From positions 1 through 20,590 of the forward strand of contig CAIYFP010000420.1 in assembly GCA_903925515.1 (NCBI GenBank): a stretch of DNA of 20,590 bases, read 5' to 3'. The notes below the pieces were generated by a model. That model made no database searches. It had not been told where the DNA came from and saw only the letters and a list, made by a program, of their open reading frames with translations. The DNA is from an uncultured Verrucomicrobiota bacterium. GTDB lineage: Bacteria; Verrucomicrobiota; Verrucomicrobiia; Limisphaerales; UBA9464. A program made the translations under genes and the position numbers. Numbering within the stretch: the stretch's first letter is position 1; every line of letters starts with the position of its first letter. Of this stretch, positions 8,901 through 15,383 are shown in pieces.

Positions 8901-9166
8901 GTTCCGGCGGCGGCAACCAGCCCCAGATCATCGCCCGGCTTGCCCAACGTGCCCTCGGTCGCCCCTTCACCCCGGCCGAGGCCGACGTCATTCGCTCCAC
9001 ATGGAACGACATGCGCTCGCACTACGCAGGCCATCCGCAGGAGGCCGCCGAACTGCTCGGGCACGGGGAGTCCGCGCCCGACCCCATGCTTCCACCCGCT
9101 GACTTCGCCGCCCTGACCCTCGTCGTGAACCAGGTGTTCAACCTCGACGAGTTCCTCAGCAAGTAG
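5978..9166 (+). CDS. PSCyt1-DUF1549-LamG-DUF1553 (PSD1) secreted cytochrome-like protein
   Basis: A 1062-residue exported protein. The start at 5978 gives a clean signal peptide (MKPRSSHGHR followed by a hydrophobic Ala/Leu/Gly stretch to about residue 28); an upstream ATG at 5942 would bury it. Domains in order: planctomycete cytochrome C (PSCyt1) with CFSCH at 46-50 and the usual RKAGLRLDT; DUF1549/PSCyt2 (about 150-370), with ARYWLDAARYADTHGL and a second heme-type CASCH at 335-339; a LamG/concanavalin-like insert (about 428-632, with WHHVFVTYDG and IFVDGKPA); DUF1553/PSD1 (about 745-1040, with RNPLTARVTVNRFW). The paired families are known to occur next to DUF1501 genes, as here (40-bp gap). 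Biochemical role is unknown; extracellular oxidation or binding of polysaccharide is inference. Confidence 0.92.
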   Translation: MKPRSSHGHRIATAASVLGLAAAGMGLAAPSLQFNRDIRPILSDHCFSCHGPDGNARKAGLRLDTKEGLHGGTRDEGPVVVPGNPDQSALWKRMVATDPDEVMPPPSSHKELKQEQRDTLRRWIEEGAPWQPHWAFIKPERPPIPAVSRPEWIRNPIDAFVLSKLDSLGLQPAPEADRRTLARRLALDLTGLPPRPEDVEAFVRDSSALSADRYIRALMQRPAWGEHRARYWLDAARYADTHGLHFDNYREMWPYRDWVIRAFNRNQRFDQFTVEQLAGDLLPSPSDDQLVATGFHRCNMTTNEGGTIEEENLAGYARDRVETTSWVWLGLTANCASCHDHKFDPVSTKDFYSMAAYFRNTRQGGFDGNVRDSSPSIVVPATEADRARWRAIPPEITAIQKRLENRRADARPDFGAWAAHAMAQPGGPSDSGLVAHVLLNDGSGDSVALARGGSASVPAPKSGSWKPDGKLGPAMVLKTGSTLDLGDLGDFERDQPFSYGAWVRVPGGGTYQSILARMDQADDFRGWDLFTHDRNYAVHVVHKWPDNALKVVTTENPMRPGEWHHVFVTYDGSSKATGIRIFVDGKPAKTRAEVDALTASIRTRTPLRVGQRSKDQVLENGMVQDARVYSRVLAPADILDLATANVARTLLALPEARRTDAHQNALFDHYLRRHDPGFFLASEQLARIEAEREAIRGRSPVTHVQAEKKDAMPMARVLFRGQYDKPRDTVVARPFAALHPLPEGAPTNRLGLAQWIVSPRNPLTARVTVNRFWQEVFGAGLVRTAEDFGVVGDHPSNQALLDWLAVEFIESGWDVQHLFRLMVTSSTYHQSAVVTPIKLEKDPQNRFLSRGPRFRMDAEMLRDHALAVSGLLQPKVGGPSVKPYQPDGVWEAVAMPESNTRRYQRDRGDALYRRSLYTFWKRAAPPAMMDTFNAPSREVCSVRRERTNTPLQALATLNDVTFVESARVLAQDLLRSGGGNQPQIIARLAQRALGRPFTPAEADVIRSTWNDMRSHYAGHPQEAAELLGHGESAPDPMLPPADFAALTLVVNQVFNLDEFLSK

Positions 9167-9206
9167 CCCGACGCGACCCCCCCTCACATCCCACCTGAAA
9201 GGTGCC

Positions 9207-10658
9207 ATGAGCTTCCTCAACGAGTTCGATCGGAACCTGAACCGGCGTCAGTTCTTCGCGCGAGGCCGCAACCTTCTCGGCACCGCCGCACTCGCCCATC
9301 TCGCGGGCGGTACCCGGTCCCTGCTCGCTGCCGCCGACACCGGCGCCGTGCCCACCCATCTCCGGCCCCGTGCCAAGCACGTCATCTACCTCCACATGGT
9401 CGGCGGTCCATCCCAGATGGACCTCTTCGACTACAAGCCGGAGATGACGAAGTGGTACGACAAGGACTTGCCCGACTCCGTGCGACAGGGGCAACGCCTG
9501 ACCACGATGACGTCCGGGCAGTCACGGTTCCCCATCGCCCCCTCGAAGTACCGGTTCGCCCGGCACGGGCAGTCCGGCATGTGGGTGTCCGAGGTCCTTC
9601 CATGGACCGCCCGGTGCGTCGATGACATGGCCTTCATCCGTTCGATGCACACGGAGGCGATCAACCATGAGCCCGCCATCAGCGCGATGCAGACGGGCAA
9701 CATGGTCACGGGGCGTCCCTGCCTTGGTTCATGGGCCAGCTACGGGCTGGGTTCCCTCAACGAGAACCTCCCCGCCTTCGTCGTCCTCGTCGCCGAGCCC
9801 AGCAACAAGGAGCAACTCCAGGCCATCTCCGCGCGGCTTTGGTCCCCCGGCTACCTCCCGGGCGAGCATGCCGGCGTCTCGTTCCGTTCCCAGGGCGACC
9901 CCATCCTGTTCCTCAACAATCCCGGCGGCATTTCATCGGGCGTCCGTCGTCGCCAGCTCGACGGCCTTCGCAGGCTCAACGAGATCCACTACGCGGCCGT
10001 GGGCGACCCGGAGACGCACACCCGGATCCAGCAATACGAGATGGCCTTCCGCATGCAGGCCAGCGTGCCCGACCTCACCCATGTGAAGGACGAGCCGGAG
10101 AGCACGTACAGGCTCTACGGGGAGCAGGCCCGCAAGCCGGGTTCGTTCGCCTACACCGCCCTGCTGGCGCGACGCCTCGTCCAGCGCGGCGTGCGCTTCG
10201 TCCAGGTTTACCACAACAACTGGGACCACCACGGCAACCTCACCGGGCGCATGGCGTCGCAAGCCATGGACGTGGACCAGGCCACCTACGGGTTGATCCA
10301 TGACCTCAAGCGGCACGGGCTCCTCGAAGACACGTTGATCATCTGGGGGGGCGAGTTTGGCCGCACGATTTACAGCCAAGGCGGGCTGTCGCGTGACAAC
10401 TACGGCCGCGACCACCATCCGCGTTGCTTCACCATGTGGATGGCCGGCGGCGGGTCCAAGGGCGGTGTCATCCATGGCCAGACCGACGACTTCTCCTACA
10501 ACGTCGTCGAGAATCCCGTCCATATCCGCGACTTCCACGCCACGGTGCTCCATTTGCTGGGATACCGGCACGACCGTTTCACCGTGCGCGTCCAAGGACT
10601 CGACGCCCGCCTGACCGGCGTGGAGGAGGCGCGCGTGGTGAAGGAGTTGCTCGCCTAG
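9207..10658 (+). CDS. DUF1501 family protein (Tat-exported, phosphatase/sulfatase-like fold)
   Basis: A 483-residue full-length DUF1501 protein. The N-terminus carries a twin-arginine export motif, NRRQFFARG with Arg13-Arg14, then a hydrophobic stretch ending near LLAAAD. Family blocks: YLHMVGGPSQMDLFDYKP near 62-79, MVTGRPCLGSWASYGLG, IIWGGEFGRTIYSQG and GRDHHPRCFTMWMAGGG. The family is related to the alkaline phosphatase/sulfatase superfamily, but the activity of DUF1501 members is not established. AAAGG at 9198-9202 is a good ribosome binding site for this ATG. Tat export implies folding, perhaps with a cofactor, before transport. The pairing with the upstream PSD1 gene is one of the commonest in PVC genomes, and the two probably form one exported complex or pathway. 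Confidence 0.93.
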   Translation: MSFLNEFDRNLNRRQFFARGRNLLGTAALAHLAGGTRSLLAAADTGAVPTHLRPRAKHVIYLHMVGGPSQMDLFDYKPEMTKWYDKDLPDSVRQGQRLTTMTSGQSRFPIAPSKYRFARHGQSGMWVSEVLPWTARCVDDMAFIRSMHTEAINHEPAISAMQTGNMVTGRPCLGSWASYGLGSLNENLPAFVVLVAEPSNKEQLQAISARLWSPGYLPGEHAGVSFRSQGDPILFLNNPGGISSGVRRRQLDGLRRLNEIHYAAVGDPETHTRIQQYEMAFRMQASVPDLTHVKDEPESTYRLYGEQARKPGSFAYTALLARRLVQRGVRFVQVYHNNWDHHGNLTGRMASQAMDVDQATYGLIHDLKRHGLLEDTLIIWGGEFGRTIYSQGGLSRDNYGRDHHPRCFTMWMAGGGSKGGVIHGQTDDFSYNVVENPVHIRDFHATVLHLLGYRHDRFTVRVQGLDARLTGVEEARVVKELLA

Positions 10659-10679
10659 GCCATGGGGATTGCCCATGGC
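10659..10679 (+). terminator. Hairpin immediately after the DUF1501 gene
   Basis: A perfect 8-bp stem, GCCATGGG (10659-10666) with CCCATGGC (10672-10679), loop GATTG, begins on the base after the stop codon. No T-run follows. It lies between converging transcripts (DUF1501 and tRNA-Pro) and could act on both strands. Confidence 0.5.
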
Positions 10680-10748
10680 GCCCCGAGCGAGGCAAGCCTT
10701 GGGAGGGAACGTTCCCATGTGTCCCCGCGCATAGCCCGTCTCGGACCG

Positions 10749-10784
10749 TTTCCCGGGCCTTCCCCGGAACCTCAGGAAGGGAAA
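10749..10784 (-). terminator. Possible terminator of tRNA-Pro
   Basis: TTTCCC 10749-10754 pairs with GGGAAA 10779-10784, and TTCC 10760-10763 pairs with GGAA 10775-10778, giving ten pairs with a 5-base bulge. It begins four bases past the tRNA 3' end on the minus strand. It is imperfect. A separate 12-bp palindrome, GGGAACGTTCCC, lies further on at 10705-10716. Confidence 0.3.
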
Positions 10785-10788
10785 GGAG

Positions 10789-10865
10789 TGGTCGGGACGA
10801 CAGGATTTGAACCTGCGACATCTTGGTCCCAAACCAAGCGCTCTACCAGGCTGAGCCACGTCCCG
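10789..10865 (-). tRNA. tRNA-Pro (anticodon TGG)
   Basis: A full cloverleaf of 77 bases on the minus strand with encoded CCA (10789-10791). The acceptor stem CGGGACG pairs with CGTCCCG, with discriminator A. The D-arm has GGCTCAGCCTGGTAGAGC. The anticodon stem CTTGG/CCAAG surrounds loop TTTGGGA, anticodon TGG at 10829-10831. The T-arm contains GGTTCAAATCC. It reads CCA and probably other proline codons by wobble. It stands alone, convergent with the DUF1501 gene and divergent from the debranching enzyme. Confidence 0.97.
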
Positions 10866-11004
10866 ACTTAGCGGGAAGAGGTTGCCCAGCAATTCCGTCC
10901 TCCAGCAACAGGTTTCTTGGGACGGGGCGACGGGCGGGTGCCAAGGGCCACATGGACGTGTTGCTTGCCTCGTGTCTGGAATCGCCCGGCCCGAGAGATG
11001 AAGG

Positions 11005-11034
11005 TTGGCGCGGGGGCGGCCGGGCGAACAGGAT
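11005..11034 (+). promoter_or_regulatory. Weak candidate promoter for the debranching enzyme
   Basis: TTGGCG (11005-11010) and CAGGAT (11029-11034) are spaced by 18 bases and end 14 bases before the ATG at 11049. The match is poor. It is listed because the geometry (short leader) resembles the candidates before the Tm-1-like gene and nuoA. Confidence 0.2.
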
Positions 11035-11048
11035 CGGCGCGAGCGACA

Positions 11049-14000
11049 ATGGCTGGCCTCTTCATGGTACCCTCGACCGGCGACCGCGCGGTGCGGCACG
11101 TGGGCGACTGCATCGAGTTCCGCCTTCGTGGCGTGCCGCCCGGGTGGAAGGCGAGGCTCCGGACGAACATCGGGCGCGCCATGCGACTTCGTGAGGAGAT
11201 CGTCCGGTCGCACTTCGAGAAGGTGCCGTTGGCGGGGGCGTCGTGGCGGGATCTCGTGATGGAAGGCCATGGGGAGGGCGAGGCCCGGCTGGTGTTGCCG
11301 CTGACGGAGGTGGGGTATTTCCATGCGAAGGCGTTCGCCATCGACGAGAGGGGGTTCCAGCACTGGCCGCACGGGGCGGACTTTGGGGTTTCGGTGCATC
11401 CGTCATGGACGCGGACCGGCAACGTCATCTACTGCGCGTTTCCGCGGATGTTCGGGGCATGGTCGCGGTCGCGGGAGACGACGGCGGCGGACCATGGGCA
11501 TCCGGAGTTGCGTGCATTGGACGCGGGGGGCTGGACGGTGATTCCGCCGGGCGGGACGCTGAGGGCGCTGGGCCGTGAGCTGCCGCACATCATGGAGCGG
11601 CTGGGGGCGCGCATCGTGCACCTGCTGCCGGTGAGCCCGGTGCCGACGACCTTCGCGAGGTTTGGGCGTGCGGGGTCGCCGTATGCGGCGCAGGACCTTG
11701 CCGCGATCGACCCGGCGTTGGTCGAGTTCGACCGTCGGACGACGGGGGTGCAGCAATTCGAGGAGCTAGCGCGGGGCATCCATGCGCGGGGCGGGCGCCT
11801 GATGCTGGACCTCGTGATCAACCACACGGGCTGGGGAAGCCGGGAATGGAACGACCACCCGGAATGGTTCCTGCGCGGGGCGGACGGGACGTTCCACAGC
11901 CCCGGGGCATGGGGGACGGTTTGGGAGGACCTTGTGGAGTTCGACCAGCGGCACGTGGCGTTGTGGGACTACCTTGCGCGAGTGTTCCTGACGTGGTGCC
12001 GGCGGGGCGTGGACGCGTTCCGGTGTGACGCGGGCTACAAGGTTCCGTTGCCGGTGTGGCAGTACATCACGGCGCGCGTGCGGCAGGAGTTCCCGGACAC
12101 GGTGTTCCTGCTGGAGGGGCTGGGTGGCTCGTGGGAGGCGACCGACGCGTTGCTGACCGGCGGGGGGATGCAATGGGCGTACAGCGAGTTGTTCCAGAAC
12201 TTCGGCCCGGGCGACATCGGCGGGTACCTTGCGCATGCATTGCGGACGTCGGAGCGGCACGGGACGCTGGTGCACTACAGCGAGACGCACGACAACACGC
12301 GCCTTGCGGCCCGGGGCGAGGGCTTGCATGCGCCGCTGACGGCGGAGGGGAGGCGGTGGTCGCTGCACCGGAACCGGCTGCATGCGTTGGCGAGCCTGCA
12401 CGGGGCGTTTGGCTACACGAACGGGGTGGAATGGTGCGCGACGGAGCGCGTGAACGTGCACTCGGCACGGGGCCTGCGCTGGGGCAACCCCGTGAACCTC
12501 GTGGACGAGCTGGCGCGGCTTGCGCGGCTGCTCCGGGAGCATCCTTGCTTCTTCGACGGCGCGCGGTTGTCGCGGGTTGATCCTCCCGGGGCGCGGGTGG
12601 TGGCCTTGCGCCGGGACTCGGCCGAGGGGCTGGACACGTGCCTTGTCCTGGTGAACGGCGACTTTGATGGGCCGGCATCCGTGCAAATTGAGGCGTCCGA
12701 GTGGGAGGCGATGGGCCGTCCGACGGTGGACATCGCGTTGGTGGAGCCTGGTCCGGCCGCGGTCGTCGTGGTGGAGGCGGCAGGCAAGGTGGAGCTGCGG
12801 GTGGGGGCGGGCGGGGTCCATTGCCTTGCGGCGCAGGCGAGGCCACGGGGCCTTGCGGGGGAGGCGTACCGCGAGGCGAGGGCGCGCGCGGACTGGGGGT
12901 TGGCGGCGTGGAACGCCTGCCATGACGCCCCCGTGGTGCCGGACGTGCCATGGCAGGAGCTGGCACGTCGCGTCGATGCGTGCCCGGCGGGGTTCCTTGC
13001 CTCGGGCGTGCCCGGCGCAGGCGGCTACCCGGCGGTGGTGGAATGGTCGTCGGCGGACGCGACGCGCGTCACGCTGGTGCCGCCGTCGCACTGGCTGATG
13101 GTGTCGCACGACGGGGCATTTCGGGCGCGGTTGATGCCGTTGAACGGGGGGAAGTGGCGCGTGGCGGAGTCGGTCAAGGCCGGGGGCCGGCACGTGGCCG
13201 CGTTTGTTTCCCTGCCCATGCATGGGAGGCATCGTTTGGTGCTGGAGCCGTCATGGGAGGCTGGTTGCGTGGAGGGGGAAGTCTTGTTCCTTGAGGCGGA
13301 GCCGTCCCCCCGGCGGGGGATTCCGGCACCGACGTTCCATGGGCCGGTGGCCTTAATGACGAACGGCCGCGGCGGCATGGCTCGCCTTGGGATCGACCTG
13401 GGGCGGGTCACGTCGAAGTACGACTGCCTGCTGGGCGCGAACCTGCATGCAAGGGTACCGGTGGACCGGCACGTGCTGGCGAAGCGGCTGCGTGCATGGA
13501 TCAACGCGGACGGGTTCATCACGGCGCTGGACATGGGGAACCTCGCGGGGTTCGAGGCGGGCCCGCCGGCATTGTGGCGTTTCGTGGCGAACGCGGGCGA
13601 CGGCCGGGCGGTGGAGGTGCGACTGGTGGCGGACATGCCGGAGGGCAGCAACACGGTCGTGCTCCAGTTCTCGCGAGCGGCGGGGCATCCCGGGGTGGGG
13701 CGCCCCTTGCCGAATGGGGCGGATGTCCGGCTGACGGTGCGGATCGACCTTGAGGACCGGAACTTCCACTGGGAGACGCGGCGCCATGGCGCGGCGGAGC
13801 ATCATTTCGGGTCCTGCACGCGGCCGTTGGAGGGGCGGGCGGGCTTTGAGTTTGCGCCCGCGCCGGGTCGCAGGCTGAGGGCATGGGCGGACGCGGGGAG
13901 CTACCATCCGCAGCCGGAATGGTGCGAGGGGTTGCCGCACGCGGTGGAGGCGACGCGCGGGATGGCAGGGAGCGGGGACGCATGGTCGCCGGGCTGGTTT

Positions 14001-15383
14001 GAACTGCCGTTGGAGGCCGGGGAAAGCGTGCATTGCGTCGTGACGGCCGAGGAGGAGGACCCGGCGCCGTCGGTGGTGGCGGGGTTCGTGGCGGGACGGT
14101 TGCACCAGGTGCACGTGGCGAGGGAGCGGGCAGGCCTCCCGGCCGACGACTGGTTCGGGCGTCATTGGGTGCAGGCGGCGCAGGCGTTCGTGGCGAGGCG
14201 AGACGACACGCGGACGGTGATCGCGGGCTACCCATGGTTCCTTGACTGGGGCCGCGACTCGCTGATTGCGGCACGAGGCCTGTTGGCGGGCGGCATGGCG
14301 TCGGAGGTCCGCGACCTGCTGGTGACGTTCGCACGGTTCGAGAAGGACGGGACGCTGCCGAACTCGATCCATGGCGAGAACGCGACGAACCGGGACACAA
14401 GCGACGCGCCGCTTTGGCTGGGGATCGTGGCGGAGGAGCTTGCCGGGAGTCTGGCGGGGGACGCGGCTGCGCTGTACGGCACGATCGTGGATGGACAAGG
14501 ACGGACCTTGTCGGACGTGCTGCGCTCGATTGCGTCCGGCTACCTGGCGGGAACGCCGAACGGCATCCGGGTGGATGGGGCGTCCGGGCTGGTGTGGAGC
14601 CCGGGGCATTTCACGTGGATGGACACGAACCATCCGGCGGGGACGCCGCGCGAGGGGTACCCGGTGGAGATCCAGGCATTGTGGATCCGGTTGCTTCGCC
14701 AGCTCGCCCGGCTGGGGATGGCCCCATGGGACGGGCGTGGCGAGCCATGGGCGGACCTTGCGCGGCGAGCGGAGAAGTCGTTTGAGGCGTGGTTCTGGCT
14801 GGAGGATCGCGGGTGGCTGGCGGACTGCCTGATGGCGGGCGAGGGGCGCCCCGCAAGGACGGCGGCGCCTTCGGACGCGCTCCGGAGCAACGGCCTGATG
14901 GCGGTCGCGCTGGACGTGGTGACGGGCGAGCGTGCCCGCCGGGTGGTGGAGGCGTCGCGTCGGCACCTTGTGGTGCCGGGTGCCTTGCGGTCGTTGGCGC
15001 CGTTGCCCACGACGCCGCCCTTGCCCATCCACGGCGCGGACGGGCGGCTCTTGAATGACCCTGCAAGGCCCTATTGGTCGCGGTACGAGGGCGACGAGGA
15101 CACGCGGCGAAAGCCGGCCTATCACAACGGGACGGCCTGGACATGGACGTTTCCGGCGTTTTGCGAGGCGCTGGTGAAGGCGTATCCGGGGAACGAGGCC
15201 GCGCGCGCGGCGGCGCGGGCGTACCTCGGGTCGATGGCGGGCCTGATGGACGAGGGGTGCGTGGGGCAGTTGCCCGAGGTGCTGGACGGGGATGCGCCGC
15301 ACGTGCACCGGGGTTGCGACGCCCAGGCATGGTCTGCGACGGAGGTGCTGAGGGTTTGGCGGGCGGTGAGCCGTGGGCGGTGA
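11049..15383 (+). CDS. Bifunctional glycogen debranching enzyme (GH13 + GH133-like)
   Basis: A 1444-residue protein with two catalytic halves, as in eukaryotic debranching enzyme. The GH13 half would be a 4-alpha-glucanotransferase: DLVINH (Asp254, His259), FRCD (nucleophile Asp327), FLLEG (acid/base Glu356) and SETHDN (Asp415) are all intact. The C-terminal amylo-alpha-1,6-glucosidase half has WGRDS near 1067-1071, NRDTSDAPLW near 1114-1123, and TWMD with PVEIQALW near 1189-1212. An N-terminal beta-rich domain (1 to about 125) and a long central region (about 530-1060) join them. It would trim and remove glycogen branches in the cytoplasm. The start is uncertain: 10917 and 10998 are in frame, but 10917 leaves only 51 bases to the tRNA, and 11049 begins just before the conserved region. 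Third positions are strongly G-rich. The downstream gene overlaps its stop codon. Confidence 0.88.
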   Translation: MAGLFMVPSTGDRAVRHVGDCIEFRLRGVPPGWKARLRTNIGRAMRLREEIVRSHFEKVPLAGASWRDLVMEGHGEGEARLVLPLTEVGYFHAKAFAIDERGFQHWPHGADFGVSVHPSWTRTGNVIYCAFPRMFGAWSRSRETTAADHGHPELRALDAGGWTVIPPGGTLRALGRELPHIMERLGARIVHLLPVSPVPTTFARFGRAGSPYAAQDLAAIDPALVEFDRRTTGVQQFEELARGIHARGGRLMLDLVINHTGWGSREWNDHPEWFLRGADGTFHSPGAWGTVWEDLVEFDQRHVALWDYLARVFLTWCRRGVDAFRCDAGYKVPLPVWQYITARVRQEFPDTVFLLEGLGGSWEATDALLTGGGMQWAYSELFQNFGPGDIGGYLAHALRTSERHGTLVHYSETHDNTRLAARGEGLHAPLTAEGRRWSLHRNRLHALASLHGAFGYTNGVEWCATERVNVHSARGLRWGNPVNLVDELARLARLLREHPCFFDGARLSRVDPPGARVVALRRDSAEGLDTCLVLVNGDFDGPASVQIEASEWEAMGRPTVDIALVEPGPAAVVVVEAAGKVELRVGAGGVHCLAAQARPRGLAGEAYREARARADWGLAAWNACHDAPVVPDVPWQELARRVDACPAGFLASGVPGAGGYPAVVEWSSADATRVTLVPPSHWLMVSHDGAFRARLMPLNGGKWRVAESVKAGGRHVAAFVSLPMHGRHRLVLEPSWEAGCVEGEVLFLEAEPSPRRGIPAPTFHGPVALMTNGRGGMARLGIDLGRVTSKYDCLLGANLHARVPVDRHVLAKRLRAWINADGFITALDMGNLAGFEAGPPALWRFVANAGDGRAVEVRLVADMPEGSNTVVLQFSRAAGHPGVGRPLPNGADVRLTVRIDLEDRNFHWETRRHGAAEHHFGSCTRPLEGRAGFEFAPAPGRRLRAWADAGSYHPQPEWCEGLPHAVEATRGMAGSGDAWSPGWFELPLEAGESVHCVVTAEEEDPAPSVVAGFVAGRLHQVHVARERAGLPADDWFGRHWVQAAQAFVARRDDTRTVIAGYPWFLDWGRDSLIAARGLLAGGMASEVRDLLVTFARFEKDGTLPNSIHGENATNRDTSDAPLWLGIVAEELAGSLAGDAAALYGTIVDGQGRTLSDVLRSIASGYLAGTPNGIRVDGASGLVWSPGHFTWMDTNHPAGTPREGYPVEIQALWIRLLRQLARLGMAPWDGRGEPWADLARRAEKSFEAWFWLEDRGWLADCLMAGEGRPARTAAPSDALRSNGLMAVALDVVTGERARRVVEASRRHLVVPGALRSLAPLPTTPPLPIHGADGRLLNDPARPYWSRYEGDEDTRRKPAYHNGTAWTWTFPAFCEALVKAYPGNEAARAAARAYLGSMAGLMDEGCVGQLPEVLDGDAPHVHRGCDAQAWSATEVLRVWRAVSRGR

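Noticed and set aside
10662..10871. Open frame on the plus strand with a TGFEPATSWSQTKR-like tail
   Set aside because: It runs antisense through tRNA-Pro; such peptides are a common artefact of frames opposite a tRNA gene. It has no ribosome binding site.
10917..11048. ATG at 10917 as start of the debranching enzyme
   Set aside because: It leaves only 51 bases to the divergent tRNA gene, and the added 44 residues are Gly/Arg/Ala-rich without family similarity that I can see. It is still possible.
15074..15379. Upstream extension of the spermidine-synthase-like frame
   Set aside because: It overlaps the debranching enzyme by 300 bases and reads as Gly/Arg-rich shadow sequence; the GTG at 15380 fits the family N-terminus.
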